Source of the DNA: Actinoplanes sichuanensis | Lineage (GTDB): Bacteria > Actinomycetota > Actinomycetes > Mycobacteriales > Micromonosporaceae | NCBI RefSeq assembly: GCF_033097365.1 | Contig: NZ_AP028461.1 | Span: 186,001-250,000 of the forward strand | Reading direction: 5' to 3' | DNA length: 64,000 bases | In this document: positions 1-10,045 of the stretch, piece by piece | How positions within the stretch are numbered: position 1 is the stretch's first letter | Layout of the letters: every line of letters begins with the position of its first letter | Program-made: the position numbers and the translations under genes | The notes under the pieces: model-generated | Told to the model about the DNA's origin: nothing | Database searches by the model: none | What the model saw: the letters and a program-made list of their open reading frames with translations, nothing else

Positions 1-185
1 TCGGTGTTGGGTCGCCAGTCCTCGAGGCCGGCGACGATCCACGACGCGTCGTCGATGGCGATCATCGAACCCACGCCGTACGTTGTGATCATCTGTGCCC
101 GGCGTGCGCTGCCGATCGGTTTCGGGGCGGGTCCGGCGGCACTGCGGCCGGCGCGCGGCGTCCGTGAGCGTCCAGGCATCGTCAT
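1..185 (-). CDS. drmB: DISARM protein DrmB, N-terminal fragment (runs off left edge)
   Basis: Only about the first 61 codons are present; the gene continues left of base 1. The fragment contains RRAQMITTYGVGSMI followed by WIVAGLEDW, which I recognise as the conserved N-terminus of DrmB (the DUF1998-containing DISARM partner of the DrmA helicase). The start ATG at 185 overlaps the drmA stop by the tetranucleotide ATGA, so the two are translationally coupled; a second in-frame ATG lies at 179. DrmB is one of the three core DISARM proteins (DrmA, DrmB, DrmC) that act with DrmA on incoming phage DNA. Nothing can be said about its C-terminal half or about whether drmC follows. The identification rests on a short segment but is strengthened by the position directly after drmA. 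Confidence 0.8.
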   Translation of the reverse strand, partial: MTMPGRSRTPRAGRSAAGPAPKPIGSARRAQMITTYGVGSMIAIDDASWIVAGLEDWRPNT

Positions 186-3100
186 CGTCCTTCCCGCGGG
201 ATCATGTTCGTCTCGACGTCCACGTCGCGGAGACTGTTCATCGTCCGGAACGAGTGCGGCAGATCGTCGTCGTCGAAATTGCACAGCAGCGCCGCGTACT
301 CCGACCGGGGTTTGGTGTCGAACTTGGCTCTGCGCTGGTCGTAGACCAGCCGGTCGTTGCGGTCGAGCAGCTCCTGCCAGCGCACCAGGACCCAGTCCAG
401 GTCCTCCCTGGTCCCCTGGAGCTCGTCCGGGGCGACGGCGGCGACCCGGGCGAGGATGCGCTCCGACAACTCGCGGAGCTTCGGCTCGAGGTACGGCAGG
501 TCCTTGGCGGCGGCGTTGGGGCGGGCCTCCCGATGCATCACGCGGGCCGCGCTGACCAGTACCGCGTGCAGGGCGCGATCTCGGGCGCGGGCCGAGAACG
601 GCGTCACGCTCGTGGACTCGACCTGGCGGTACAGGGCGGAGTGGTAGGAACGGAACCGTTCGTAGTGCGACCGGTCCCGCGAGCGTGCGGCGTTGTACAG
701 CATGACGACCAGCCCCGGATACCGTCGGCCGACCCGGCTGGTCGACTGGATGTACTCGGCGGTCGTCTGGGGCTGACCGGTCACGGCCATCAGCCCCAAC
801 CGGTCGACGTCGACGCCGACCGAGATCATGTTGGTGGCCAGCACGACCCGCAGTGCGTCCTCGTGCGGGTATCTGGTGTCGAGGTCACGCAGCCGCTTCG
901 GGATCTCCGAGGCCGCCACCCGACTGGTCAATTCACTCTGGAGGAGCTCCGAGGGCTCCTCGTCGCCGGTGAGCAGCTGGATACGTTTGACGACGTCGTC
1001 GTTGACCTGCAGCTCCGCGGAGGCCAACAGTCGCAGGCTGTTGAAGTAGCCCAGCAGCGTCCAGTACGCGTCACGGACATCGCCCTTGCCCTCGACGGTG
1101 GCGGCGTGGTGCAGCAGGGCGGCGTAGGCCCGGATCAGCAGACTCGCCTGGCTGCTTCCGGGGGCGAACAGACCGATGTATCGACGTGACGGCTTGCGTT
1201 CCGGTGGTGCCTGCACGGCGAACCAGGAGTCCCGGGAGTCCAGACCCGAGGGCGGGAACTGGTGCACCGCACGGTCGAACAGCGCCCGCCCCTGGTCCTG
1301 CGCGCGACGGATCGTCGCGGTGGAGGCGATCACCTTCGGGCGTTGCGCCGCGATGTCGAGAACGGTCTCGTAGAGGCCGACCAGGGTCCCGAGCGGTCCC
1401 GAGATCAGGTGCAGCTCGTCCTGGATGATCAGCTCCGGCGGCGGCGTACCGGCCGGAGTGCCATCGCTGCGGTTGAACAGCGCCGCGGGCTCCTCCTTCC
1501 AGGCCATCTGGGCGAACTTGTCCACGGTGGCGATGATCAGCGTCGGCCGGTGGTGATAGACGGCGGCGTCGATGAGGTGGACCGGCAGCCCCGACTGGAA
1601 GTGGCAGTCGGTGTTGCCGCAGGCGACGATCATCCGCCGGGCGGCGTGGTCGACGCGGTAGTTGAACGCGTCGATGTCCACACCGCACCAGGCGCATCGG
1701 CGCAGCTGTACCGGGTTCTCGGTGGCCAGGGTGTTGCCGGCCCGAAGTTTCTTGAGGGCGGCCTCGGCGTCCTCGAGGTGGTTCGGCGTGGCGCTGCGGC
1801 CGACCCACATGCCGATGGAGATCTCGTCGCCCGGCATGTCGTCCTGCTCCTGACGCAGCCGCTCCATGGCGCAGATCAGGGTCGTCGCGCGTTCGAACTG
1901 CTGCAGGGTGAGCAGCCGGAGGGTGTACCGCATCAGGATCGTGACGCCGGCACCGAGCTCGGCGTTGCGGATCCGCCGGAGGAAGACGGTGAACGCGACC
2001 AGACCCAGATAGGCCTCGGTCTTCCCGCCGCCGGTGGGGAACCAGAGCAGGTCCGCGACGCCGCGGTCGTCATGCTCCGGGTCGGCGATGCCGCGCAGGC
2101 AGAGCAGCAGGAAACCCAGCTGGAACGGGTACCAGCGTCCGAGGGAGAGGTTCTCGTCCTGGTCGCCGTCCTTGAGCATGACCGTACGGGCACGCTGCAT
2201 CGCCATCGCGTGGTTGGCCAGCCGGAACGCCCGCATCACCCGCGGGTCCGCGGCCAGCAGATCGATACCCGCGTCCATCCGGTCGTGGGCTTCGCGGCAC
2301 TGGGCGGCCTGCTCGCCGGCCACTGAGGCGAACGGGGTGCCCGCCATCCCCCTCGCCTCGGCCTCCCGATCCTCGACCCAGGCCCGGTATCCGGCGACCA
2401 GGGCACGCAACGTCGCGATCACCGTGGCGTCGTCACCGCGCGCCAGATCGATCATGCGGAGACCGGTCGTGTCGATCTCCGGGTTGCTCTCGGCCAGCAG
2501 CACGTCGTACCGCGGTGTGAACGAGGACCAGACCGCGGTGACCGACCGCGGCTCACCCGGATCGTCGGCCTCGACATGCTGCGGATCCCAGTCGACGGCA
2601 CAGCCGTGACCGGTGGCGAACGTGGGGGAGTGGTGGTAAAGCATGGCGGCCAGCAGCGTCTCGTCGTCGTCATCGGCCGCCGGACGGGTCTGCTCGATGA
2701 TCATCGGCTGCCGGGGATCGGTGTCCACCCGCAGGCCGCACTGGAAGAAACACCACTGGTCACGCAGGACCAGGCCCTCGCCCGGATGGTTGTTGACGAG
2801 GGTGACGGTGACGGCGATGGCGTCCCGGCCGCCACCGACCGGGCGGACCCGGACACGGATCTCCAGACCCGGCACGACCTCGTAGGTCCGGCCCGATCCG
2901 GGGTGCAGATCGATCGCCACGGCGGTCTCGACCGGCAGCCTGCGCCATCGGACCTTCGAGTCCTCGATGGAGCGGGCCTCCGCCATCTCGGCCTCGACCG
3001 GGTTGCCCGCCTCGTCGATCGGCTGATAGGTGGCCCCGGTGACGGTGATCGTCGCGGTCGTGGCCCGGGGGTGGACGGCGAAACTCAGACCCATCGACGA

Positions 3101-3364
3101 CGGGTTCTGGACGTTGGCCAGGGAGACCCCGCTGTCCGGCTGCTCGTCGACGTCGCTCTCGGCGCCGCCGAGGTCGAAGTCCTTCTCCGCCGACTCCTCG
3201 ACCGCCTCGTCGTGACGACGCTGCGGGTAGAGGACACCGGTGAGGTAGGTGGTCGCGGGCGGGTCGGTGAGGATCTCGTGTTCCTCGGCTGGGCCGAGCA
3301 CATCCTCGACGAGTCGCCGGGTGAGGGTGTCACGGAATGCGAAATGCTCGGTGAAGTCACTCAT
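182..3364 (-). CDS. drmA: DISARM helicase DrmA
   Basis: A 1060-residue SF2-type helicase. The N-terminus (PPATTYLTGVLYPQ, then PSSMGLSF near residue 90) and the core match DrmA. Walker A is FPTGGGKTEAYLGL near residue 445. A Cys4 zinc-ribbon-like insertion (CAWC near 557, CGNTDC near 582) precedes the Walker B-like IIQDELHLISG near 645. The C-terminal helicase lobe shows ATNMISVGVDVDRL and QSTSRVGRR. In DISARM, DrmA pairs with DrmB to restrict unmodified phage DNA. The start ATG overlaps the upstream UvrD-like gene by 8 bp (ATGAGTGA) and its stop overlaps the drmB start, so it sits inside a strictly coupled operon. Length and motifs look intact. The family assignment is confident; membership of a classical DISARM class is not, because the accompanying genes differ. 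Confidence 0.88.
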   Translation of the reverse strand: MSDFTEHFAFRDTLTRRLVEDVLGPAEEHEILTDPPATTYLTGVLYPQRRHDEAVEESAEKDFDLGGAESDVDEQPDSGVSLANVQNPSSMGLSFAVHPRATTATITVTGATYQPIDEAGNPVEAEMAEARSIEDSKVRWRRLPVETAVAIDLHPGSGRTYEVVPGLEIRVRVRPVGGGRDAIAVTVTLVNNHPGEGLVLRDQWCFFQCGLRVDTDPRQPMIIEQTRPAADDDDETLLAAMLYHHSPTFATGHGCAVDWDPQHVEADDPGEPRSVTAVWSSFTPRYDVLLAESNPEIDTTGLRMIDLARGDDATVIATLRALVAGYRAWVEDREAEARGMAGTPFASVAGEQAAQCREAHDRMDAGIDLLAADPRVMRAFRLANHAMAMQRARTVMLKDGDQDENLSLGRWYPFQLGFLLLCLRGIADPEHDDRGVADLLWFPTGGGKTEAYLGLVAFTVFLRRIRNAELGAGVTILMRYTLRLLTLQQFERATTLICAMERLRQEQDDMPGDEISIGMWVGRSATPNHLEDAEAALKKLRAGNTLATENPVQLRRCAWCGVDIDAFNYRVDHAARRMIVACGNTDCHFQSGLPVHLIDAAVYHHRPTLIIATVDKFAQMAWKEEPAALFNRSDGTPAGTPPPELIIQDELHLISGPLGTLVGLYETVLDIAAQRPKVIASTATIRRAQDQGRALFDRAVHQFPPSGLDSRDSWFAVQAPPERKPSRRYIGLFAPGSSQASLLIRAYAALLHHAATVEGKGDVRDAYWTLLGYFNSLRLLASAELQVNDDVVKRIQLLTGDEEPSELLQSELTSRVAASEIPKRLRDLDTRYPHEDALRVVLATNMISVGVDVDRLGLMAVTGQPQTTAEYIQSTSRVGRRYPGLVVMLYNAARSRDRSHYERFRSYHSALYRQVESTSVTPFSARARDRALHAVLVSAARVMHREARPNAAAKDLPYLEPKLRELSERILARVAAVAPDELQGTREDLDWVLVRWQELLDRNDRLVYDQRRAKFDTKPRSEYAALLCNFDDDDLPHSFRTMNSLRDVDVETNMIPREGR

Positions 3365-5165
3365 CTGCGGTGTCCCCGTCCTCCCATTGGAACCAGGTCA
3401 GTCCGGTCAATCGGGGGGCGAGCCACGCCCCGTGGTTGCCGAGGCCGAAGCGCTTGCCCGCGGCGGTGCTGCCGAAGACGGTCTCGACGTCGTCGACCCG
3501 GCACTGGGTGATCGCGTGCGGCCATCGCGCGTCGGGACGCGGTTCGCCGCGGTCGAACAGGTACGCCGACAGAGCCTCGCGGAACGCCGTGGAGACCACG
3601 CCGATGGGGCGACCGTCGTGCCGGACGACGTACATCGGCGCCGGTAGCTCGTCCGCGGGCTCGGTGTCGGCGCGTTCCAGAGTCACGCTATCGCCCGGCC
3701 GTACCCGTCGGGCCAGGTATAGCTGCAGTTCAGCAGGGTCGTCGGTGAACACGGCGGTGCCGGCGGGCAGGTCGGCACTCACATCGCCGGGCTCGACGGC
3801 CAGCCCGTACCGGCCGCGATGCCTGCGGAAGTGGTAGCGGGCCCACCGCCCGTTCGCCTTGCAGCGTTTGACGTGTAGCGGGCCGCCCGACGCGATCGCC
3901 TCCAGGCGGAAGAGATCCTCCCGGCTGCGGGTCATCGCCATGTACAGCAGTCGGGCCTCGTCCAGGGCGTCGTGATGATCGCGGGCCGGGTTCTCCAGGA
4001 TGAAGACGTGGTCGTATTCCAGCCCCTTGGCACGGTGCATGGACGACACCGAGACGACGGGCTCGGCGGCCGGGTCGGGCAGCAGCCGATGCCGTCCGGA
4101 GGCGAACGCGGTGCGCAGCCGATCGAGGTCGACGCGGTTCGACCCGGCACCGGCCGCGCCACGCAGCGCGGCCCAGGCGAGCGCGGAGTCGGTGGCCCCG
4201 GTGCCGGCGCGGAAGGTGTCCTCGTCGATCGTGCGCCCGTCGTGGCGGAGCAGATCGGCGACCCAGGCGGGGAAGCCGACCTCCCCCGCCCGGCCCTGCA
4301 CTCGGTGGGGCACACCGGCCTCGTGCAACTCGGCGGAGACCTGTAGGACCTGACCGTTGTCGCGGCACAGGACCGCCGAGGTGCCCCCCTGGTGGGCGAG
4401 ACCTCCGGCGATCTCACCGACCGTTCCGACGCAGAGCAGGTCGAGGAACCGGTGCCGGATCGATCGGATGGTCTGCTCGGCGACCTCGGACGTCCGGAGT
4501 TCGACGCCGCAGGCGATCAGAGCCGGTTCGCGGGGCTTGCGGGCCCGGAAGTCACGGCTGAGAGCCGTCTCCTCGAGGTCGTCGGCGTAGGTCGCACGCA
4601 GCCAGGTGAACACGTCACCCTCGGCGGTGCCGGCGCGCTGCTGAAAGCGGTAGATGGCCTGGGCCGGATCCCCGACCACGGTGAAACCGCAGTCCAGAGC
4701 GGTCAGTAGGGCACGAACCATGTCCTGGCGGGCACCGACGAGGTCCTGGACCTCGTCGAGTAGGACGTGCCGGATCCGGTGGGTGTAGTGCTCGGTGTCG
4801 CCCTGCGCGAGGGCCGTCGTGGCTTCGGCGATCCGCTCGTCGAACGTCCAGTGGCCCCACTCCTCGTCGGAGTACGTGTTCCGCAGCAGGTCCAGCGCCC
4901 AGGCGTCGAAGGTGCGGACGTCGACGAGGCGGGTCCGCCCCTGCGTCCGTTTCGCGAGTTCGGCGACCGCGGCGCGGGAGAACGAGAGGGTGAGGATCTC
5001 GTCGGGTGCGAGGCCCTCCTCGAGGAGGTGCTCGATCCGGCGTACGACGGTGAAGGTCTTGCCCGTACCGGCCGGAGCGATCAGCAGCGTGCGGGAGTCG
5101 ACGGGCTGGCGGATGACACTCAGCTGCTCGTCGGTCGGTTCGTCGGCGACCGGTGGCGTGCTCAT
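3357..5165 (-). CDS. UvrD/Rep-like SF1 DNA helicase of the DISARM-like operon
   Basis: A 602-residue superfamily 1 helicase. Walker A is APAGTGKTFTVVRRIEHLL close to the N-terminus (about residues 30-37), motif II is LLDEVQDL, motif III is GDPAQAIYRFQQ, and the C-terminal motifs include SSMHRAKGLEYDHVF and YMAMTRSREDLF. The C-terminal ~130 residues are unassigned. I place the start at ATG 5165 because it overlaps the upstream stop by ATGA; a longer reading of the frame would extend into the upstream gene. It should translocate on single-stranded DNA and unwind duplexes. It lies between the GHKL-helicase and drmA, overlapping both, so it should be co-produced with them. UvrD-like proteins are not part of the canonical DISARM gene sets I know. 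Confidence 0.85.
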   Translation of the reverse strand: MSTPPVADEPTDEQLSVIRQPVDSRTLLIAPAGTGKTFTVVRRIEHLLEEGLAPDEILTLSFSRAAVAELAKRTQGRTRLVDVRTFDAWALDLLRNTYSDEEWGHWTFDERIAEATTALAQGDTEHYTHRIRHVLLDEVQDLVGARQDMVRALLTALDCGFTVVGDPAQAIYRFQQRAGTAEGDVFTWLRATYADDLEETALSRDFRARKPREPALIACGVELRTSEVAEQTIRSIRHRFLDLLCVGTVGEIAGGLAHQGGTSAVLCRDNGQVLQVSAELHEAGVPHRVQGRAGEVGFPAWVADLLRHDGRTIDEDTFRAGTGATDSALAWAALRGAAGAGSNRVDLDRLRTAFASGRHRLLPDPAAEPVVSVSSMHRAKGLEYDHVFILENPARDHHDALDEARLLYMAMTRSREDLFRLEAIASGGPLHVKRCKANGRWARYHFRRHRGRYGLAVEPGDVSADLPAGTAVFTDDPAELQLYLARRVRPGDSVTLERADTEPADELPAPMYVVRHDGRPIGVVSTAFREALSAYLFDRGEPRPDARWPHAITQCRVDDVETVFGSTAAGKRFGLGNHGAWLAPRLTGLTWFQWEDGDTADE

Positions 5166-8100
5166 GCCGTGTGCCACATCTGCTCGAAGTCGGTGAACGC
5201 GAGTTTCTGCTCGTAGTTGATGACGTTGTCCTCCACGTTGAGGATCAGGCACTCGTCGGTGCCGTTGTTCCGCGGACCGCGCAGCCCTCGGCCGATCATC
5301 TGCTGGTAGACGTTGGGGCTGTAGGTCGGTCGGGCGACGACCACGGCCCTGGTGGCCGGGGCGTCGAAGCCCTGGTGCAGCACGCCGTAGTTGGTCAGCA
5401 CCTTGATCTTGCGGTTCTTGCCGAACTGATCGATGATCTGCTGCCGCCGGGTCGTCGGCGTCTCGCCGTCGACCGAGGCCGACGGGATGCCGTGGTCGTT
5501 CAGGACCGCGGCGAGGAAGTGGGCGTGGCTGACGGACGTGGCGAAGACCAGCACCGGTCCCAGCTGTTCGACCCGGATGAGCGCTTTGATCAGGGACTCG
5601 TTGCGTGAGTGGTCCTCGGCCAGCCGCCGTTCCGCCTCCTTGGGGAGAAGACCGGGAACCATCTCCACCCGGCGCAGCTCGTCGTCGGTCAGCACCAGGT
5701 CACCGCCGCGCAGCGTCTCGTGTTTGGTACGGGCCAGGATGCCGCGGTCCTGCAGCCTGCCGTACGGGTCCTCACCCAGGACACCCTTGTCGAGCCGGTT
5801 GTTGTCGTAACGGTTGACCAGCCGCCGGGTCTCGTCACTGTCCTTGCCCCGGAACGGCGTGGCGGTCAGCCCGACCAGCGGACGGGCCAGCCGGTTGTGG
5901 GTGATGCCGAGTTGCTCCAACACCTCGGTGTAACTCTTCGTGATCGACGTGTGGGCCTCGTCGATGATCACCACCATCGAGTCCCGCAGCCAGGCGTAAT
6001 CCGGTTTGTCCAGACGCTCGCGCAACTGCTGGATGGTGGCGACCACCAGCTGCGGCGACCCGGTGATCCGGGTGGCGGAGCGGGAGCCCCAGAACCGACT
6101 GATGTTGAGTCGTACGCCGCCGACGCCGGCCTTCTCCCAGACGTACTTCCAGCTCTGTACGGCCTGCTCACACAACTCGTTGGACTGGGCGATCCACAGG
6201 ACCGGTCCGGTCTGCTGCTCCGTGCCGAGCGTCTTGAGATGGCGGATGACGGCCTCGGCCGCGACTCGGGTCTTGCCCGCTCCGGTCGGCAGACTGACCA
6301 TCCCACGGTGCGGCTGCGGCTGCGACAACATCAGCATCAGGCGCGACGCGATGATCTCCTGATAGTCGTGCAGGGGGAAGTGCGGAGTCGGCCCCATGGC
6401 CGTCTCCAGCGGAGTCAACAGCTCCTCCCGGGTGCCCGCGAACGCGTCCGGCAGTTCGAGTTCGGCCACCTTCTGGCGGGACTTGCCGTCGCCGGTGAAC
6501 GGCAGACCGAGGCTCTCGTCGATCCGTTTGAGATCGTCGCGGTGGTGGCGCAGGATGCCGTCACCGTGGGCGTGCAGCGCGAGCTCGGCCACCCGCCGGT
6601 CGTCGACGGGACCACCCCGACGGGCCTCCTCCCACGCCAGCAGACCTTCCGGCAGACCCCGGCGAAGACGCTCGGGTTCGACCAGCAGGCGGATCTTCTC
6701 GACCTTGTCGCGCGTCGCCCGCACCCGCTTGAGGATGTCCTGGTTCTTCGCCTCCTCGCGCTTGAGCAGGATGCGGTCGATCTCCGTCGACTGCAGGCGC
6801 AGATCGAGTTCCTTGGAGATCACCTCGAGGACGCGCCGCTCGTCGGCGGGGTGTCGGACGAAGACGACGCGGTCGCGTACGGCCGAGTCGAGTGGTCGGA
6901 TCCGCATGCCGGCGGGGGTGCGCTTGACCTCCTCGAGATCGCCGCAGATCACGAACGAGAACCCGGCGGCCCGTCGACCGTGCATCGTCATCTGCAGGTG
7001 CGGGTACTCCGTCACCACGTCGACCGGCTCGGCCTCCTCCGCGGTGCGGACCTCGGTGCTGACGGCGTCGGCGTACCGCAGCATCCCCCACTGCTCGATC
7101 ATCGCGTCGGCGTCGGCGGCGGTCGGCGCCAGCAGCGCGGGGACCTGCTCCATGACCAGCATGTCGTACTCGTCGCGGTCGGCCGTGACGCAGATGTCGG
7201 TGTCGTCCCGGGTACTCCAGGTGCCACCGACGCGGCAGCGCGTGGCGCCGCCCGGCCACTCCTTCGCCGAGCGCAGGAACAGCGCGTACGCCTTGCCCGG
7301 CACGGCGTCGTTCTGTGACGACTCCACGGTGTGCACGACGTGGCGCCACAGCTGCTCAGGGATCTTCTCGATACCGGCCGGCAGGCCCAGCACGTCGGCC
7401 ACGGTACGGTCGACGCGGGCCACCGGGAAGATGTCGGCGTACTCCTGCAGGCTGGGGTTGACCGTCAACTTGACCGGCAGCACCCCCTGGCTGCTGTCCA
7501 CCTTCCCGTGCCGACGGACCATCCAGACCAGCGGAGACGGCACCGAATGAGTGTTGCTCCAGGCACGTGCGGTCCAGTCGCGCACCATCCGCGCCGGTGG
7601 CAGATGCTTGACGAACAGCGCCTTACCCTCGTCGCCGAGCTCGGTCAGGACGCTGAGCGGGCCGGGCGGCCTACTCCCGAAGACCTCCAACGCGGTCAGC
7701 TTGCGATGCTTCGAGCCGGGCTGGATCGTGGCGTTGAGACGCTCCAACGCGAACTCGCGGTACTGCTCGAACCAGGCCTCCTGCTGCGGGTCGAGGTCCA
7801 TCGTCGGGACGTCGGACATGCCCAGTTCGATCAGAGCGGGCCGGTCGGCGTCGTGCACCCGCAGGTCGACGACCGTGTGCTTGTCGCGGCTGCCGTCCGC
7901 GGGGATGACCCGGCCGGGCAGGAGCACCTCGCCGAGCGGCCGGAAACGACCGGCCACCGTGCACACCCGTACGGTGCGCAGCGGCTCCTCGACCGCCTTA
8001 CGGACGGCGTCGCCGGCGTCGCGTGGGCTGACCCGCCGGATGAGACCCCACAGGGCCTGCCACTGTTTGTCGCCGTACCTGTCGAAGCCTCGATCGAGGA

Positions 8101-9823
8101 CGGCTTCGAGCTTGCCGAGCGGTGTGGCCTCCCGGATGCCCAGATCGTTGAGGGCGCTGCGCAGTCCGATGACGTCGGTGACCCGCGTGTCGACGTAGAT
8201 CAGGTCGTCGCTGAGCTCGTCGTGGCCGCTGCGTTGGAAGACGTCGGCCCGGTCGACCGCGACCATGCCCTGGTTCTCGGTCAGCACGATCCGCGCCTTA
8301 CGGGCGGCCTCGGCGTGTACGTTGGCGTCCCGTCGCAGCCCGGCGGCGATGCGGATCGCCTGCGCCGACGCCTCCGGGGTGCCGTCCTCGACCAGAGCCT
8401 CGAGCCAGTCGGTGATCGACGACTCGGCGAGCCCGGCGGTCTCGAAGATCAGACGCGCCCGGGCGCGGCGCTCCCGCTGCTCGACCGAGGGATGTGTCCA
8501 CTCCCGGGGGCGACCCGCGTACTCGACCCAGAGCTTCGTCCAGGCGTCGGGGATGTTCTCCGGCGGCAGCCGCAGCTCGGCGGGTCGGCGCAGGACCCCG
8601 GTCTGGTCCGGCAGCGAGGGCAGTCCAGCGGCGGTCTTCCACACCTGTCGGGTCAGCCGTTCGTCGGCCCACTGCTGGGCCTCGCGCCCACGGCCGGGCA
8701 GCAGCGCCAGGTACGAACCCGGGTCGGCCGGGTCGACGAGGGCGGGCAGAGCCTCGACGACGAGGTGGGCCGCCTGGACGATGAGCTCGTCGTTGAAGGG
8801 GTTCTTGTCGTACAGGTTCTGCCGGTCTTCGCTGGTCTTCCACGGCGCGTTGAGCAGGCCGCGCAGCGTGGTGGCGTAGTTGGTGGGGAAGAAGGCCCAG
8901 AACGTGCCCCGTTCGGTGCGGCCCTTGTCCGGCACCGCCCAGGAGACGTCGATCTGCGGGCGGTTGTGCAGCTCACCGGCCCCCTCCTGGGCTCCCGTGG
9001 AGGGATGGAAGGTGCGGGTGAAGACTCGCCACGAGGCCGTCGCCTGCCTGCCGTCGGTGGACGCCTCCAGCGTGTAATGGTCGCCGTCGTCGCGGACGAA
9101 CAGCTCCCGCAACGTGGTACGTCGACCCTTCGACCGGTCCTCCAGCAGCAGTGATCGCACATGCGGCGAGAAGAGCTGGAACTCGGTGGGGAAGTCGTGC
9201 AGGTCGCGACTGAGTCGGTCGGCCTTGCCGGGCAGCAGCGGCAGACGGACCACGGTGGCGGCCCACTTCAGCAGCTCGGCCAGGACGGGATCGGACGCGG
9301 CCTCGTGCGCGGCGTCCAGCACCCGCCCCATCCGCAGGATCGGGATCTCGGCGGCGTCGGGGGCCACGGCGCGGATGGTGCGCTCGGCCCACTCGCGGTC
9401 GAAGCCGAAGGATCCGGTCGTACTGAAGAACTGGGGAGCGTCGCTGACGCTCAGCACGGACTTCACGCCGACGCCGAAACGCCCGATCTGGCCGCCGCGC
9501 TTGCGGGAGACGCCCATCCGCAGGATGGTGTCGGCACCGACCGCGGTCATCGGGTTCCCGCTGTTCGCGCAGTAGAGGAAGTCGTCGGTGAGGACGACCT
9601 TGATCTCACCGTCACGGATGCCGCGCATCTCGTCGGCGCCGTTCTGGACCAGTTCGTAGATCTGGCGATCGCCGTATCCGCCCTGGGTGATCCGGCGTTC
9701 GCCGTTGGCGTGCTCCTGGACCATGCCGGGATCGATCTCGTAATGCCGCAACGCGACCGAGGAGAGGTCCTCGACGACCTGACGAACGGTTGACTTCGAC
9801 GTGATGGGGGTGGAAGAGCTCAT
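5162..9823 (-). CDS. GHKL (sacsin-type) ATPase fused to SF2 DEAH helicase
   Basis: A 1553-residue fusion. The N-terminus is a GHKL ATPase fold of the sacsin/HSP90-like type: N-box IYELVQNGADEM (residues 55-66), a G1-like NSGNPM (88-93) and GRFGVGVKSVL (114-124). A long central region without recognisable motifs (roughly 350-1150) is followed by an SF2 helicase: Walker A LPTGAGKTRVAAE near 1178, DEAH box VVIIDEAHTS near 1279, GLTATPFRGKD, and the C-terminal GVLHQGFDAP and QMIGRGLRGPR motifs. It is the first gene of the leftward operon; a GAGGCGGGA ribosome site precedes ATG 9823. It may occupy the place of the SNF2-like DrmD of class 1 DISARM. An ATP-gated clamp or sensor joined to a DNA translocase is a reasonable inference, untested. 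Confidence 0.82.
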   Translation of the reverse strand: MSSSTPITSKSTVRQVVEDLSSVALRHYEIDPGMVQEHANGERRITQGGYGDRQIYELVQNGADEMRGIRDGEIKVVLTDDFLYCANSGNPMTAVGADTILRMGVSRKRGGQIGRFGVGVKSVLSVSDAPQFFSTTGSFGFDREWAERTIRAVAPDAAEIPILRMGRVLDAAHEAASDPVLAELLKWAATVVRLPLLPGKADRLSRDLHDFPTEFQLFSPHVRSLLLEDRSKGRRTTLRELFVRDDGDHYTLEASTDGRQATASWRVFTRTFHPSTGAQEGAGELHNRPQIDVSWAVPDKGRTERGTFWAFFPTNYATTLRGLLNAPWKTSEDRQNLYDKNPFNDELIVQAAHLVVEALPALVDPADPGSYLALLPGRGREAQQWADERLTRQVWKTAAGLPSLPDQTGVLRRPAELRLPPENIPDAWTKLWVEYAGRPREWTHPSVEQRERRARARLIFETAGLAESSITDWLEALVEDGTPEASAQAIRIAAGLRRDANVHAEAARKARIVLTENQGMVAVDRADVFQRSGHDELSDDLIYVDTRVTDVIGLRSALNDLGIREATPLGKLEAVLDRGFDRYGDKQWQALWGLIRRVSPRDAGDAVRKAVEEPLRTVRVCTVAGRFRPLGEVLLPGRVIPADGSRDKHTVVDLRVHDADRPALIELGMSDVPTMDLDPQQEAWFEQYREFALERLNATIQPGSKHRKLTALEVFGSRPPGPLSVLTELGDEGKALFVKHLPPARMVRDWTARAWSNTHSVPSPLVWMVRRHGKVDSSQGVLPVKLTVNPSLQEYADIFPVARVDRTVADVLGLPAGIEKIPEQLWRHVVHTVESSQNDAVPGKAYALFLRSAKEWPGGATRCRVGGTWSTRDDTDICVTADRDEYDMLVMEQVPALLAPTAADADAMIEQWGMLRYADAVSTEVRTAEEAEPVDVVTEYPHLQMTMHGRRAAGFSFVICGDLEEVKRTPAGMRIRPLDSAVRDRVVFVRHPADERRVLEVISKELDLRLQSTEIDRILLKREEAKNQDILKRVRATRDKVEKIRLLVEPERLRRGLPEGLLAWEEARRGGPVDDRRVAELALHAHGDGILRHHRDDLKRIDESLGLPFTGDGKSRQKVAELELPDAFAGTREELLTPLETAMGPTPHFPLHDYQEIIASRLMLMLSQPQPHRGMVSLPTGAGKTRVAAEAVIRHLKTLGTEQQTGPVLWIAQSNELCEQAVQSWKYVWEKAGVGGVRLNISRFWGSRSATRITGSPQLVVATIQQLRERLDKPDYAWLRDSMVVIIDEAHTSITKSYTEVLEQLGITHNRLARPLVGLTATPFRGKDSDETRRLVNRYDNNRLDKGVLGEDPYGRLQDRGILARTKHETLRGGDLVLTDDELRRVEMVPGLLPKEAERRLAEDHSRNESLIKALIRVEQLGPVLVFATSVSHAHFLAAVLNDHGIPSASVDGETPTTRRQQIIDQFGKNRKIKVLTNYGVLHQGFDAPATRAVVVARPTYSPNVYQQMIGRGLRGPRNNGTDECLILNVEDNVINYEQKLAFTDFEQMWHTA

Positions 9824-10008
9824 CAGATCCCGCCTCGAGCCGATGGAACAGTCGCGCGAAAAGCTCTGGGAGTGTTGCGCGCACTCATTATCCGGACGTG
9901 GACAGCGGAAGGGGCGTGGGCGACTCCGCCGTCCGGACGGTCCGAGAGGTCCGACCGGCGGACGCCTCGGCTGTCTCGCCGACGACGTTAAACCGGCCTC
10001 GTGAACAA

Positions 10009-10045
10009 TGTCAACGCCGTTCTGTGGCGACGAATTTTGTCAACG
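10009..10045. promoter_or_regulatory. Direct repeats TGTCAACG in the divergent defence promoter region
   Basis: Two exact copies of TGTCAACG (10009-10016 and 10038-10045, starts 29 bp apart) lie in the 262-bp gap between the divergent operons. The second copy overlaps a candidate -35 TTGTCA (10037-10042), which is 16 bp from a TANNNT-type -10 TACTCT (10059-10064), directly upstream of the GGAGG ribosome site (10072-10076) of the rightward operon. The spacing leaves a very short leader. Repeats flanking a -35 are typical operator geometry, but no regulator is identified. Confidence 0.35.
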
